In this document: positions 33,155-42,771 of the stretch, in pieces | How the letters are laid out: the number at the start of each line of letters is the position of its first letter | Numbering within the stretch: position 1 is the stretch's first letter | Assembly: GCF_027533645.1 (NCBI RefSeq) | Contig: NZ_JAQAGY010000001.1 | Span: forward strand, 1 to 64,000 | DNA from: Paenibacillus caseinilyticus | Lineage (GTDB): Bacteria; Bacillota; Bacilli; Paenibacillales; NBRC-103111 | DNA: 64,000 nucleotides | Direction: 5' to 3' | Made by a program: the position numbers and the translations under genes | Notes under the pieces: model-generated | What the model was told of the DNA's origin: nothing | The model's input: only the letters and a program-made list of their open reading frames with translations | Database searches by the model: none

Positions 33155-33724
33155 ATGGAGCTTAGCGATTTGTCTCAGGCCCTGCCCCGCCGTACCGCCG
33201 ATCCGCGTACATTCATCGGCGAGTTTACGTACGGGAGTCCGGAGGTTAAGCACTGGGGGGAGAACAGTTCCCTGCATATCGGCAAATTCTGTTCCCTTGC
33301 CGATGGGATTACGGTATTCCTTGGAGGCGAACACCGGGCCGACTGGGTGACGACCTATCCATTCAGCGCGATTCTTCCCCGATTCCGGCATATCGAGGGG
33401 CACCCCAAGACCAAAGGAGATGTCGTCATCGGCAGCGATGTATGGATTGCCTCCGGCGTGACCATCCTATCCGGTGTTACCGTGGGCCATGGGGCCGTGC
33501 TCGCGGCACGCTCCGTGATCAGCCGGGATGTGCCTCCTTACGCGATTGTGGGGGGCAATCCGGCAAGGGTGATCAAGTACCGGTTCGACGAGGAGACGAT
33601 CCGCCGCCTGCTCTACATCCGCTGGTGGGATTGGCCTCTGGACCGGCTCGAGCAGGCGATCCCCCTGATGCTGTCAAAAGACATCGGCAGCTTCCTGCGC
33701 TATGCCGAATCGGCGGGAGGGTAA
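33155..33724 (+). CDS. Vat/CatB-like hexapeptide-repeat O-acetyltransferase
   Basis: The protein is 189 aa, a left-handed beta-helix acetyltransferase of the xenobiotic acetyltransferase type. It shows SSLHIGKFCSLADGITVFL, the catalytic-histidine region GGEHRADWVTTYPF, and hexapeptide turns VVIGSDVWIASGVTILSGV and YAIVGGNPARVIKYRF. These enzymes acetylate hydroxyls on drugs (chloramphenicol, streptogramin A) or on sugars. AAGGAG lies 11 bases before the ATG. The gene is single and followed by a type B repeat and a terminator. Confidence 0.88.
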   Translation: MELSDLSQALPRRTADPRTFIGEFTYGSPEVKHWGENSSLHIGKFCSLADGITVFLGGEHRADWVTTYPFSAILPRFRHIEGHPKTKGDVVIGSDVWIASGVTILSGVTVGHGAVLAARSVISRDVPPYAIVGGNPARVIKYRFDEETIRRLLYIRWWDWPLDRLEQAIPLMLSKDIGSFLRYAESAGG

Positions 33725-33766
33725 GCTTAGGGGCACGCTCCCGCAGCCGATTCAACATTCATCGCA

Positions 33767-33866
33767 CAAGGATAAACGGCTTCGCCGTCCTCCTTTAAGG
33801 ACGATGCGCGTTTATCAGATATATAAGATGACAGGATCGGGCCCTGGCGAGATATACATTCTTAAG
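33767..33866 (+). repeat. type B repeat, opposite orientation
   Basis: A full copy inverted relative to the others. It reads GATAAACGGCTTCGCCGTCC, then GGACGATGCGCGTTTATC and GACAGGATCGGGCCCTGGCG on the plus strand. It lies about 40 bases after the stop of the plus-strand acetyltransferase gene, so its orientation relative to the upstream gene is the same as elsewhere. Confidence 0.85.
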
Positions 33867-33871
33867 GTATC

Positions 33872-33916
33872 AAAAAAAGGCTAAATCCGCTGATCCCAGG
33901 CGGATTTAGCCTTTTT
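33872..33916. terminator. bidirectional terminator
   Basis: AAAAAGGCTAAATCCGC and its complement form a perfect 17-bp stem with a 9-base loop, with an A run before and a T run after. It sits between the convergent acetyltransferase and ABC-F genes and can serve both. Confidence 0.9.
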
Positions 33917-33917
33917 A

Positions 33918-35486
33918 CTATAAATTCTGCTCGGTTACGGTTCCGCCGGGCCCGAAGGTCAGCGTCTTCGTCGCGATCTTGTCGATGAAGAACCGGTCAT
34001 GGCTGACCGTGACCACCGCCCCGGGGAAGTGGATCAAGGCCTGCTCCATCACCTGAATGCTCGCCAGGTCGAGATGGTTCGTCGGCTCGTCGAGCACGAT
34101 GACCGAGGCTCCCGACAAGAGGCACTTGGCCAGCGCCACCCTGGCCTGCTGCCCGCCGGACAGCTGGCCGATCATCTTGTGCTGGTCCGCCTCGGAGAAC
34201 TGCAGCATCGACAGGAAGCGGCTTACCTTCTTCCGCGGCGCATCCAGGCCGAGTCCGTACACGTTCACGGCGTGCGAGATCGTGTCCTTCTTGTCCAGCT
34301 CCTCCCACATCCGGTTGAAGTAGGCGTAAGAGACGCCCTTCTCCCACCGGATCTCGCCCGAGTCAGGCGGTTCCTGCCCGGTCAGCGCTTTGATGAGGGT
34401 CGATTTGCCGCTGCCGTTCGGGCCCAGGATCGCCAGCCGGTCCTCCTTCTGAATATCGAAGCGAACGTCCTGGAACAAGGTGCGGTCCCCATACGCCTTG
34501 CTGATGCCCTCGACCCGGCACAGGTTGTCCGGCACCCGCAGGTTGTTGTAGATGTCGGTAATCAGCGCATGGACCGGGTTCGGTTCGATCCGTTTCTTGA
34601 GATCGGCCAGCTTGCGGGACAGGCGGTCGCCGGACTTCTTCTGGCGCTTGTTGTCGAGGCCCTCCGCCTCGATCAGCAGCAGCTCTTCTTCCCACTCGAA
34701 CTGGCGGTCCAGCTCTTTCTTGCGGAGCTTCTTCCGGCGTATGTATTCGGTATAGCTGCCCTCGTACTCGTGAAAATGGTAATTCTCGATCTCTACGATG
34801 CGCGTTACGACCTTGTCGATGAACTGCCGGTCATGCGATATGAGGATCATCGCGCCGCCGAACCGGTTCAGCCACTGCTCCAGCCACGCCAGCCCTTCCA
34901 GATCCAGGTAGTTCGTCGGTTCGTCCAGCAGCACGACATCCGGCTGCTCGATGAGCATCTTGGCGAGGGCCGCCCGGTTCCTCCATCCCCCGGACAGCTG
35001 CCCGATCGGCTGGTGGCGGGATGCGTCATGGAACCCGAGCTTGCTGAGCACCGTATCGATCACCACCGGCACGTTCCAGCCGTCGTGATGCTCCATCTGC
35101 TCGAACAGCTCCGCCTGCCGGTTCAGCAGCTCGTCCATCTCGCGGTCGTCCGGCCCTGCGCCCATCTTCTCCTCGATTTGCTTCAGCTCCCGTTCGATCT
35201 GCCAGATGTGCTCGAAGCACGTCTCGAGCTCCTGCTGGACGGACTTCTCCCCCTGAAGCTCCGAGAACTGCGAGAAGTATCCTACCTTTACCTTCCCGTC
35301 CACTTCCACCTTCCCGGCGGTCGGCTCTTCCCGGCCCAGAATCAGCTTGAATACCGTCGATTTGCCGGCTCCGTTCCGGCCGATGAGCGCCACGCGCTCC
35401 CCTGCGGCCACACGAAAATATACATCCCGAAGGATAAGGGTATCCTCATATTTCTTCGTCACATTCTCCAGTCGAATCAAACTCAC
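33918..35486 (-). CDS. ABC-F family ATPase
   Basis: I prefer the GTG start at 35486 (MSLIRLENVTKKY) behind GAGGAGAGG, giving 522 aa. Two ABC domains without membrane segments are present: Walker A GRNGAGKST (36-44) and GPNGSGKST (about 355-363), each with an LSGG signature and VVLLDEPTNYLDL/IVLDEPTNHLDL. They are joined by a charged helical linker (KKLRKKELDRQFEWEEEL). ABC-F proteins act on the ribosome, as translation factors or antibiotic-protection proteins. Subgroup not assigned here. Confidence 0.92.
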   Translation of the reverse strand: MSLIRLENVTKKYEDTLILRDVYFRVAAGERVALIGRNGAGKSTVFKLILGREEPTAGKVEVDGKVKVGYFSQFSELQGEKSVQQELETCFEHIWQIERELKQIEEKMGAGPDDREMDELLNRQAELFEQMEHHDGWNVPVVIDTVLSKLGFHDASRHQPIGQLSGGWRNRAALAKMLIEQPDVVLLDEPTNYLDLEGLAWLEQWLNRFGGAMILISHDRQFIDKVVTRIVEIENYHFHEYEGSYTEYIRRKKLRKKELDRQFEWEEELLLIEAEGLDNKRQKKSGDRLSRKLADLKKRIEPNPVHALITDIYNNLRVPDNLCRVEGISKAYGDRTLFQDVRFDIQKEDRLAILGPNGSGKSTLIKALTGQEPPDSGEIRWEKGVSYAYFNRMWEELDKKDTISHAVNVYGLGLDAPRKKVSRFLSMLQFSEADQHKMIGQLSGGQQARVALAKCLLSGASVIVLDEPTNHLDLASIQVMEQALIHFPGAVVTVSHDRFFIDKIATKTLTFGPGGTVTEQNL

Positions 35487-35673
35487 ACTTCTCACCTCTC
35501 CTCTATAATTCTGGAATCGCGTCCATTCTCCTGCACGGCACCGGAATACGCGGGCTCCGGGGCGGGTCGTTTGCAATAGAGGCGCCTTCTCTCTACACTG
35601 GAATTACCAGCCCAGGAAACAGGGAGCGGAGCGCAACTCACAAAATATAAAAACAGGAAGGCGGCGACTACCT

Positions 35674-36294
35674 ATGAACATACTCCTCTTAGGCGCCACG
35701 GGACGCGTGGGAAGCGGGATATTAAGTCTTGCTCTGCAGGATGGACACGCGGTCACCCTGCTGGTCCGTACGCCGGAGAAAATCACCCGGAAAGACGGCC
35801 TTCTGACGATCCTGCAAGGAAATGCGCTGAATGAAGAGGATCTGGCTCTGGCGTCGCGCGGCATCGATGTGGTGGTGAGCGCCTTGAGCACAGACGGCAC
35901 CACCACCTTGTCCGGCAGCATACCGCTGATTATAGCCGCCATGCACCGTGAGGGGATCAAGCGGATCATTACCGTCGGCACCGCCGGTATTCTGCAGAGC
36001 AGGACGGAGCCCGGGAGGCTGCGGTACCAGTCCAGCGAGTCCAAACGCAGACTGACCCGGGCTGCCGAAGAACATCACAAGGTATACGAGCTTTTGAATG
36101 CCTCGGACCTCGACTGGACGATCGTGTGCCCGTCCTATTTGCCGGATGGCGGCAGCACCGGCATCTTCCGCGCCGAGCCCGATTACTTGCCCGAAGGCGG
36201 AACGCAGCTATCCGTAGGCGATGCCGCCCTGTTCACTTACCGCCAGATCGCGACCAAGGATTACATCCGCTCCCGGGTCGGCGTTGTGTATTGA
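35674..36294 (+). CDS. NAD(P)-binding atypical SDR (NmrA/BVR-B-like)
   Basis: The protein is 206 aa with nucleotide motif GATGRVGSG (residues 7-15), then VSALSTDG and RIITVGTAGIL and a C-terminal segment LDWTIVCPSYLPDG typical of atypical SDR proteins of the biliverdin-reductase-B/NmrA type. The classical YxxxK catalytic pair is not evident, so it may be a reductase with a loose active site or a redox sensor. AGGAAGG precedes the ATG. Single gene, followed by a hairpin. Confidence 0.85.
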   Translation: MNILLLGATGRVGSGILSLALQDGHAVTLLVRTPEKITRKDGLLTILQGNALNEEDLALASRGIDVVVSALSTDGTTTLSGSIPLIIAAMHREGIKRIITVGTAGILQSRTEPGRLRYQSSESKRRLTRAAEEHHKVYELLNASDLDWTIVCPSYLPDGGSTGIFRAEPDYLPEGGTQLSVGDAALFTYRQIATKDYIRSRVGVVY

Positions 36295-36331
36295 GGCTCT
36301 CGAAGTCCCCGCGCAGATGAGGGACTCCCAT

Positions 36332-36370
36332 GCAAACAAGCTGACGCCCTAAGGACGCCAGCTTGTTTGC
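36332..36370 (+). terminator. hairpin after the NAD(P)-binding protein gene
   Basis: GCAAACAAGCTG and CAGCTTGTTTGC form a 12-bp outer stem. The T run is short (inside the stem), so termination strength is uncertain. Confidence 0.55.
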
Positions 36371-36397
36371 TCTGCTCTTCTGCCTCGCTCTTCTAAG

Positions 36398-36427
36398 TTT
36401 ATAAGAAATACAAGAAGACAGGATCGG
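36398..36427 (+). repeat. partial type B repeat
   Basis: About 28 bases match the end segment of type B (TTATAAGA..TA.AAGAAGACAGGATCG) with a few changes. It overlaps the end of the LacI remnant and supplies its stop codon. Confidence 0.6.
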
Positions 36428-36935
36428 TGGATATGAGAATGTGCTCTGCCGCAGCATCCGGCTCCCCCGCTTTCTCCAGAATCATCCGGGCTGCGCGGGC
36501 GCCAGTGCTCTCCTTAAGCACTCTTACGGTGCTGAGCTTCGGAGTCATGAATTCGGTCAGCGTCAAGTCATCGAACCCGAGGATCGATATCTGGCCCGGA
36601 CAGCGGCGCCCGGCTCCCCGGCATACTTCAGCACTTCGAAATCCAGCATATCGTTCGCACATTTAGAAATACGCCTCTTCAGGGCGGTAATGCAGGCTTC
36701 GGGCATGTGCCCAAAAACCGGCGCCCCGCCCACTTTGCTGTCCTGGATGCTCGATGTCATGCCGTCCCTTGGATCCAGGGCAATATCGATCCCCGACAGG
36801 ATCATACTGATCCCATGCGCCGAGAATTCCGTATCGATTCCCTGCAGGATCTTGCCCAATACTCAATATCCGCCAAAGAAGCTCTCGGCATACTTTTTAG
36901 CATTTTTCTGCCCATTTCTCCGATCCATTGAATGA
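36399..36935 (-). pseudogene. LacI-family regulator remnant with frameshifts
   Basis: Pieces of a LacI/GalR sensor domain appear in two minus-strand frames. One gives ILQGIDTEFSAHGISMILSG and KVGGAPVFGHMPEACITALK; another gives ISILGFDDLTLTEFMTPKLS and GARAARMILEKAGEP. No helix-turn-helix is present at the 5' end, and at least one frameshift (near 36600-36660) plus missing middle sequence separate the parts. It lies just upstream of the GH113 operon and may be its former regulator. Confidence 0.75.
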
Positions 36936-37027
36936 TTCATCATCTCCTCTCGAACGCTGGCCTGCCCCTCATATGATCCCTTACAAACTTTTTTGTTATT
37001 TTAGTTATTGTATTGTTATCTATTCAT

Positions 37028-37044
37028 TGTTATATTAAATAACA
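37028..37044. promoter_or_regulatory. dyad upstream of the GH113 operon
   Basis: TGTTATATTAAATAACA (TGTTAT/ATAACA arms) lies 31 bases before the GH113 start in a very AT-rich promoter region that has further GTTAT repeats. It is a plausible repressor site, unproven. Confidence 0.35.
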
Positions 37045-37074
37045 GAGACATCATTAACCTTCCGAGGTGAGCTT

Positions 37075-38058
37075 ATGAACACGAACGTATTGCAGCCCTA
37101 TGTGGCGGGAATGACTTGGGGCTGGACCGGCATCCGAGGCGAATGGGCCACGGAACAGGCCGAGCACTCTTTAGTAGAAATGAAAGACAAACTGCAGGTC
37201 AACTGGGCTACCATCGCCTTCGCCGCCCTGCAGCCTCATCCGCAGTCCACCGTCATTCCTTTCGAGGAAGCGCCGACGGTTACCGATGAAGAAGTCCTCT
37301 GGGCGATCCGCAGATCCAAGGAGCTCGGGCTGAAGGTCTGCCTGAAGCCTGTAGTCAACTGCGCGGACGGCACGTGGCGGGCACACATTAACTTCTTCGA
37401 CATGGATGTGCCGTGCGAGCCGAAGTGGTCCGAATGGTTCGCTTCCTATACCCGCTTCATCCTTCACTATGCGCGGATCGCCGAGGAGACCGGCTGCGAG
37501 CTGTTCTGTATCGGCTGCGAGATGGTCCAGACCGACCGCCGCGAGAGCGAATGGCGGCAGCTGATCGCCGAGGTGCGGAAGGTGTATACCGGACCGATCA
37601 CTTACAACTGTGACAAATACCAGGAAAGCCATGTCACCTGGTGGGATGCCGTCGATATTATCTCCTCGAGCGGCTACTATCCTGTCGGCGATTGGGAGAA
37701 CCAGCTCGACCGCATCGAAGCCGTAGTGCGGAAGCACGGCAAGCCGTTCTTCTTCATGGAAGCCGGTGTGCCAAGCCGGGAAGGCTCGCAGCATCTGCCG
37801 AACGATTGGGGCCTGCAAGGCGCACCTAGCGAAGAGGTGCAGGAGCAGTACTATGAAGCGATGTTCGGCGCCTGCGAGAAGCGCGACTGGGTCCGCGGCT
37901 TCATGCTGTGGGATTGGCCCGCACGCCTCTACGACCGCAGCACGGCGGCACAGAATGACGACTACTGTATGTACGGCAAACGGGCCGAGCAGGTTGTGGA
38001 GCGGTATTATTCGCGGAAGCAGACGCAGGACGCCGCCCAGGCACTTATCGAACAATAG
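37075..38058 (+). CDS. GH113-type beta-mannanase, intracellular
   Basis: The protein is 327 aa without a signal peptide, a (beta/alpha)8 glycoside hydrolase beginning VAGMTWGWTGIRGEW as in GH113. Candidate acid/base E149 (FCIGCEM) and nucleophile E229 (FFFMEAGVPSR) are 80 residues apart, as in the Alicyclobacillus enzyme as I recall it. It would trim imported mannooligosaccharides in the cytosol. GAGGTGAG precedes the ATG. First gene of the GH113-epimerase-GH130 operon. Confidence 0.88.
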   Translation: MNTNVLQPYVAGMTWGWTGIRGEWATEQAEHSLVEMKDKLQVNWATIAFAALQPHPQSTVIPFEEAPTVTDEEVLWAIRRSKELGLKVCLKPVVNCADGTWRAHINFFDMDVPCEPKWSEWFASYTRFILHYARIAEETGCELFCIGCEMVQTDRRESEWRQLIAEVRKVYTGPITYNCDKYQESHVTWWDAVDIISSSGYYPVGDWENQLDRIEAVVRKHGKPFFFMEAGVPSREGSQHLPNDWGLQGAPSEEVQEQYYEAMFGACEKRDWVRGFMLWDWPARLYDRSTAAQNDDYCMYGKRAEQVVERYYSRKQTQDAAQALIEQ

Positions 38059-38094
38059 GCCAAGACCATAGGACCATAGGAAAGGTGACCACTC

Positions 38095-39306
38095 ATGCAG
38101 CTCAGCGAACTTCGGGCTTCCTGGCTCCCCCAAGTGGAGAAGGAAGTTAAGGATAACATTCTCGGCTTCTGGTTGAAGTACACGGTCGACTCCAAGAACG
38201 GGGGCTTCCTCGGGGAGATCCGCAGCGACCTTACCCTTGTGGAAGATGCAGAAAAAGCACTCGTACTCAATACGCGCATCCTGTGGACCTTCTCCTCCGC
38301 GTACCGGATCTTCGGAGATGCCGCTTATCTCGAGGCGGCCCACCGGGCTTACGCCTATCTTACGGCTCACTTCACCGACCGGGAGCACGGCGGATTGTTC
38401 TGGTCGGTCGACGCGCAGGGTCGGCCGGCGCAGACGAAGAAGCAGGTGTACGGCCAGGCGTTCGCCATCTACGCTTATTCGGAATATTACCGCGCAGCAG
38501 CGGTTCCCGAAGCGCTCGAGAAGGCCGTGGAGCTGTTCCATCTCCTCGAGAAGCACAGCTTCGACCCGGTTCACCAAGGATATGTGGAAGCTCTGTCCCG
38601 TTCCTGGGAGGATACCGATGACTTCAGTCTCAGCGGCAAGGATCTCAACGAGAAGAAATCCATGAACACCCACCTGCACGTCATGGAGGCTTATACGAAC
38701 CTCTACCGGGTGAACCCGACCGAGGAGCTCGGCCGCCAGCTGAAGGGACTCATCGAAGTGACCCTGAAGCACATCGTCGATGAGTCAAGCGCGCACTTCC
38801 TGCTGTTCTTCGATGAAGCCTGGAACTCTAAGAGCGATCATGTATCTTACGGCCATGACATCGAGGGCAGCTGGCTGCTCGTGGAAGCCGCCGAGGTGCT
38901 CGGCGATCCGGCCCTGCTCGAGCAGGTGAAGATCACGGCGCTTCGCATGGCGGAGGCAACATACCGCGAAGGCATCGACGAAGACGGCGGTCTCTGGAAT
39001 GAGGCTGACGGGAAAGGGAATCTGCTCGATGCGGATAAGGACTGGTGGCCGCAGGCCGAGTCCGTAGTCGGCTTCTTCAATGCCTACCAGCTGACCGGCG
39101 AGGAGAAGTACCTGAGCGCCGCGCTCGCCTCCTGGACATTCATCGAGAACCATTTGATCGACCGGGAGCATGGCGAATGGTACTGGGGCGTCACCCGGGA
39201 CCGCGAACCGATCACCGCGCAGTCCAAGGTCAGCGCCTGGAAGTGCCCGTACCATAACGGCAGAGCCTGCTTCGAGATCATCGAACGTCTTCATCATACC
39301 GTATAA
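38095..39306 (+). CDS. AGE-family cellobiose/mannobiose 2-epimerase
   Basis: The protein is 403 aa, an (alpha/alpha)6-barrel of the N-acylglucosamine/cellobiose 2-epimerase family. Recognisable parts are [20 protein letters not shown], the histidine segments [16 protein letters not shown] and [17 protein letters not shown], and a C-terminal [13 protein letters not shown]. It epimerises the reducing-end sugar of beta-1,4-disaccharides; together with the following GH130 it should turn mannobiose into mannosylglucose. AAAGGTG site before the ATG; 36 bases after the GH113 gene. Confidence 0.92.
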   Translation: MQLSELRASWLPQVEKEVKDNILGFWLKYTVDSKNGGFLGEIRSDLTLVEDAEKALVLNTRILWTFSSAYRIFGDAAYLEAAHRAYAYLTAHFTDREHGGLFWSVDAQGRPAQTKKQVYGQAFAIYAYSEYYRAAAVPEALEKAVELFHLLEKHSFDPVHQGYVEALSRSWEDTDDFSLSGKDLNEKKSMNTHLHVMEAYTNLYRVNPTEELGRQLKGLIEVTLKHIVDESSAHFLLFFDEAWNSKSDHVSYGHDIEGSWLLVEAAEVLGDPALLEQVKITALRMAEATYREGIDEDGGLWNEADGKGNLLDADKDWWPQAESVVGFFNAYQLTGEEKYLSAALASWTFIENHLIDREHGEWYWGVTRDREPITAQSKVSAWKCPYHNGRACFEIIERLHHTV

Positions 39307-39335
39307 ATCCATTCCATCAACGGAGGAGAATCCCC

Positions 39336-40517
39336 ATGAGTTCCCTTTTTGAACAAAGAAAACAAGCCCTGGAAGCCCAGTATGAGGCATTAATCGGCCG
39401 TAAGAACGAGAAACTGCCGCTCGGCAATGGCATCTACGACCGCTACACGTATCCGGTCCTGACCGCCCAGCATGCGCCGCTCGTATGGAAGTATGACTTC
39501 AATCCCGAGACGAATCCGTTCTTCATGGAACGTCTGGGCATCAATGCCGCGTTCAATCCGGGCGCGATCGAGCTGAACGGACGCTTCTACCTCGTAGCCC
39601 GCGTGGAAGGCAACGACCGCAAGTCGTTCTTCGCGATTGCCGAGAGCGAGAACGGGACGGAAGGCTTCCGCTTCTGGGATCACCCTGTCGTCCTGCCGGA
39701 GACGGAAGAGCCGGATGTGAACGTCTACGATATGCGTCTCGTGAAGCATGAGGACGGCTGGATCTACGGCCTCTTCTGCACGGAACGCAAGGACCCGTCC
39801 GCTCCTGCGGGCGATCTGTCCAGCGCCGTCGCCCAGTGCGGGATCGTCCGTACGAAGGACCTGCGTTCGTGGGAGCGTCTCGCCGATCTCAAGACGAAGT
39901 CCAACCAGCAGCGCAACGTGGTGCTTCACCCCGAATTCGTGAATGGCCAGTATGCCTTCTACACGCGTCCTCAGGACGGCTTCATCGATACGGGATCCGG
40001 CGGCGGGATCGGCTGGGGCTTGTCCGCTTCGATGGAGAATGCCTCCATCGAGAACGAAGTGATCATCGACCACCGCCAGTACCACACGATCAAGGAAGTG
40101 AAGAACGGACAAGGCCCCGCCCCGATCCGTACACCGAAGGGCTGGCTGCATATCGCTCACGGCGTGCGGAACACCGCTGCCGGCTTGCGCTATGTGCTGT
40201 ACGCCTTCCTGACCGACCTGAACGAGCCGCAGAAGCTCACACACAGCCCGGGCGGCCACCTGATCGCCCCCGAAGGCGAAGAGCGGGTCGGCGATGTGTC
40301 GAATGTAGTCTTCTGCAACGGCGTCATCGCCCGCGAGAACGGCGACGTATTCCTGTATTACGCCTCCTCGGATACGCGCTGCCATGTGGCTACCACGACA
40401 GTGGACCAGCTGCTCGATTATGTGCTGAACACGCCGGAAGATCCGCTTCGCTCCTATGCCTGCGTGCAGCAGCGCATTGCCCTGGTCGATAAGAATCTTC
40501 AGCTGACGAACGTATAG
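39336..40517 (+). CDS. GH130 4-O-beta-mannosylglucose phosphorylase
   Basis: The protein is 393 aa, a five-bladed beta-propeller GH130 enzyme. The sequence follows mannosylglucose phosphorylases (GH130_1): [20 protein letters not shown], the proton-donor D132 in [15 protein letters not shown], and [19 protein letters not shown]. It splits mannosyl-beta-1,4-glucose with phosphate into mannose-1-phosphate and glucose. GGAGGAG site. Last gene of the operon; it completes the mannobiose route with the epimerase. Confidence 0.92.
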   Translation: MSSLFEQRKQALEAQYEALIGRKNEKLPLGNGIYDRYTYPVLTAQHAPLVWKYDFNPETNPFFMERLGINAAFNPGAIELNGRFYLVARVEGNDRKSFFAIAESENGTEGFRFWDHPVVLPETEEPDVNVYDMRLVKHEDGWIYGLFCTERKDPSAPAGDLSSAVAQCGIVRTKDLRSWERLADLKTKSNQQRNVVLHPEFVNGQYAFYTRPQDGFIDTGSGGGIGWGLSASMENASIENEVIIDHRQYHTIKEVKNGQGPAPIRTPKGWLHIAHGVRNTAAGLRYVLYAFLTDLNEPQKLTHSPGGHLIAPEGEERVGDVSNVVFCNGVIARENGDVFLYYASSDTRCHVATTTVDQLLDYVLNTPEDPLRSYACVQQRIALVDKNLQLTNV

Positions 40518-40595
40518 GACCGGATTTCGATTTCAATTACAATTTCAATTTCACCATTGAATTCATAGTTCTATATCCTTTTTCCATAACAATCT

Positions 40596-40619
40596 GACCG
40601 TCCGGATGCCCGGACGGTC
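40596..40619 (+). terminator. terminator of the mannan-disaccharide operon
   Basis: GACCGTCCGG/CCGGACGGTC with a four-base loop, followed by CTTT. It is about 80 bases after the GH130 stop. Confidence 0.75.
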
Positions 40620-40740
40620 CTTTCGCGTGCTTGTCCCTCCGTTTCCAGAGTCAGCCTTTAAGCTAACCGGAATTGCCCATTGACTATACCATTAATGTCA
40701 TGGTTTATCATGTCATCATAATCTAAAAGGGGTTGTTGAC

Positions 40741-41064
40741 ATGGTCGTATTGACCTTCTGTTACAAACGAGATATCCCGTTTGACGAGAACTATTACTTT
40801 AATTTCCACCTTCCCAATTTATCCAGCAAAACGGTTCTTGAAATGGGGGCATGCAAGTACGAGGTGAGAAAAGTCTTATATTCAGCAGACAGCTCCATTA
40901 CTCCATATTCATTTTTATTCCATCTGTATTTTGAGTCTAAGGATGCTCTAGAAACATTTATCAGTGATCCTAGAATCAAAGCATTGCAAGATGATGTTCC
41001 TAACTATTACATCGGAGAGCAAGATATATTTATCGAAGAAATTGTCACATTCTTCAAAAAGTAA
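40741..41064 (+). CDS. EthD-family ferredoxin-like protein
   Basis: The protein is 107 aa, a dimeric alpha/beta-barrel-type protein of the EthD group: [20 protein letters not shown] (partner histidine in FHLP) and [23 protein letters not shown] with an AAAAGGGG site. The function is unknown; such proteins often help ring-cleavage or polyketide cyclisation. It stands between two terminators of nearly identical core sequence and seems to be a single-gene unit; base composition is AT-richer than its neighbours. Confidence 0.8.
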   Translation: MVVLTFCYKRDIPFDENYYFNFHLPNLSSKTVLEMGACKYEVRKVLYSADSSITPYSFLFHLYFESKDALETFISDPRIKALQDDVPNYYIGEQDIFIEEIVTFFKK

Positions 41065-41194
41065 CGGTTGAATCAGGGCTTTAAGCCCTAGCATAACAAT
41101 GGATTGCACTGCTGTTTTCTTTGCTTTCCCGCTTTGAATAGATAGTTCGAATCGAATAGAATAGAATAGAATATCTTCTAAGCAATATAAGAAA

Positions 41195-41226
41195 GAAGAA
41201 CCGTCCGGTTGCCCGGACGGTTCTTC
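41195..41226. terminator. terminator between EthD and fabF regions
   Basis: GAAGAACCGTCCGG and its complement with a short loop. The core ACCGTCCGG...CCGGACGGT equals that of the terminator at 40596. It may serve the EthD gene or, from the other strand, fabF. Confidence 0.75.
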
Positions 41227-41397
41227 AATAACTATAGACCCGTTAGGCCCGAAGCCCTCATAACGGAGCTCCTCATAGATTTCATCGGAGGAGCCTATGG
41301 CTCTATCGATGGTGCGGTCAATAATGGCTTTAGTCACATTGCAGGCCTTGGCCCGCTCCAGTACGTCTTCGAGCGCACGATTGGCCTCAGTCCTCAT
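41218..41397 (-). pseudogene. internal fragment of a YebC/PmpR-family gene
   Basis: On the minus strand, overlapping the last codons of fabF, a frame reads [19 protein letters not shown] and [20 protein letters not shown]. This matches roughly residues 60-120 of a YebC-type protein. Start, C-terminal part and the rest are missing. It is a relic joined to the fabF 3' end. Confidence 0.7.
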
Positions 41398-42625
41398 ACC
41401 TCCGCAGCACAATGACGGCATTGTGTCCTCCGAAGCCGAAGGAGTTCGAGAGCCCGATCTTCAGGTCCGCCGGACGCGCCGTATTCGGCACATAATCCAG
41501 ATTGCAGTCCGGATCGCTCTGCTCCAGGTTAATTGTCGGCGGAATCATCCCTTCCTGCAGGCTCTTCACGAGCGCGATCGCTTCGGCGCCTCCGGCTGCT
41601 CCCAGCATGTGCCCGGTCATGGACTTGTTCGCCGTCATCGGGATGCGGTACGCCGCCTCGCCGAACACCTCCTTGACCGCCAGCGTCTCAGACTTGTCGC
41701 CGAGCTCGGTGCTGGTCGCATGCGCACTGATGACGTCCACCTCGGACGGCTGCACTCCCGCGTTCCGGAGCGCCGCTCTCATCGCCTGGGCCGCGCCTCT
41801 CCCCTCCGGGTGGGTGGCTACGCTGTGGTACGCATCGGAGCTCGCACCGTACCCGATCACCTCCGCATGAATCCGCGCACCGCGGCGCAGCGCATGCGAC
41901 AGCGTCTCCAGCACGAGGATGCCGGCGCCCTCGGCCATGACGAACCCGTCCCGGCCGGCGTCGAACGGCCTGGAGGCGCGCTCCGGCGCGTCGTTGCGCG
42001 CCGACAAGGCGGTCGCGTTCCCGAAGCTCGCGAGCGAGATCTCTGTAACCGCCGCTTCCGAGCCTCCGGCGAAGATCACGTCCGCTTCGCCTGTGCGCAG
42101 CACCCGGAACGCTTCGCCGATGGAGGTGTTGCCGACGGAGCACGCCGTGACCGCAGAGAGGGTCGGGCCGTAAGCACCGAAGCGGATGCTGATCGTGGCG
42201 GCCGCCATGTTCGCGATCATCATCGGCACCAGGTTCGGGCTCACCCGCTCGGGGCCCCGCTCCGCCAGCACCCTGCCCTGATCCATCAAGGTCTGGATGC
42301 CGCCGATCCCGGAGCCCACGTACACCCCGAGCCGCTCCCGGTCCAGCTCCTCCAGCACGAGGCCCGAGTCCGCCAGCGCCTGCTCTGCAGCCGCAACCGC
42401 AAACTGGGTGTAAGGGTCCATCTTCCTCGCTTCCTTGCGCCCGAACCGGGCTTCCGCATCGAAATCACGCACAAGTCCGGCGAATTTGGTTTTGAACCGG
42501 GACGTATCGAAGGCATCGATGAGGGAGATCCCCGAGACTCCCTGCAGCAGATTATTCCAGAACACGGACACCTCGTTGCCCAGCGGTGATATGACGCCCA
42601 TGCCGGTGATTACTACTCGTTCCAT
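41387..42625 (-). CDS. fabF: beta-ketoacyl-ACP synthase II (FabF-type)
   Basis: The protein is 412 aa with the full thiolase-fold catalytic set: C162 (VTACSVGN), H302 (AHATST), K334 and H339 (KSMTGHML), and the C-terminal GFGGHNAV. It elongates acyl-ACP with malonyl-ACP. It stands alone, not with acpP or other fab genes, so it is probably a second copy with a special role, and it is divergent from an MmyB-like regulator. GGAG site before the ATG. A YebC fragment overlaps its stop. Confidence 0.92.
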   Translation of the reverse strand: MERVVITGMGVISPLGNEVSVFWNNLLQGVSGISLIDAFDTSRFKTKFAGLVRDFDAEARFGRKEARKMDPYTQFAVAAAEQALADSGLVLEELDRERLGVYVGSGIGGIQTLMDQGRVLAERGPERVSPNLVPMMIANMAAATISIRFGAYGPTLSAVTACSVGNTSIGEAFRVLRTGEADVIFAGGSEAAVTEISLASFGNATALSARNDAPERASRPFDAGRDGFVMAEGAGILVLETLSHALRRGARIHAEVIGYGASSDAYHSVATHPEGRGAAQAMRAALRNAGVQPSEVDVISAHATSTELGDKSETLAVKEVFGEAAYRIPMTANKSMTGHMLGAAGGAEAIALVKSLQEGMIPPTINLEQSDPDCNLDYVPNTARPADLKIGLSNSFGFGGHNAVIVLRRYED

Positions 42626-42690
42626 GGTAAGATTCCTCCTTCTCTCTCTTGCTCTCCCCCCTATCTTGTCACTTCCATTATCCTATTACA

Positions 42691-42744
42691 AGTTGGTATT
42701 TATTATAGTACAATGAATACTAGGATAAGCTACTAGTACCAACT
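42691..42744. promoter_or_regulatory. inverted repeat between fabF and the MmyB-like regulator
   Basis: AGTTGGTA (42691-42698) and TACCAACT (42737-42744) are exact complements flanking the AT-rich promoter core; a TATAAT for fabF lies inside on the minus strand. It is a candidate operator pair for the divergent regulator. Confidence 0.5.
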
Positions 42745-42771
42745 CACATTTACCGAGAGGGAGGACACCGC

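Noticed and set aside
32849-33403. GC-rich minus-strand frames before and over the acetyltransferase gene
   Set aside because: They overlap a well-supported gene and have no protein-like features; the plus-strand frame 32933-33118 also lacks a start signal.
33999-35579. 526-codon plus-strand frame
   Set aside because: Shadow of the ABC-F gene, which has clear Walker motifs on the minus strand.
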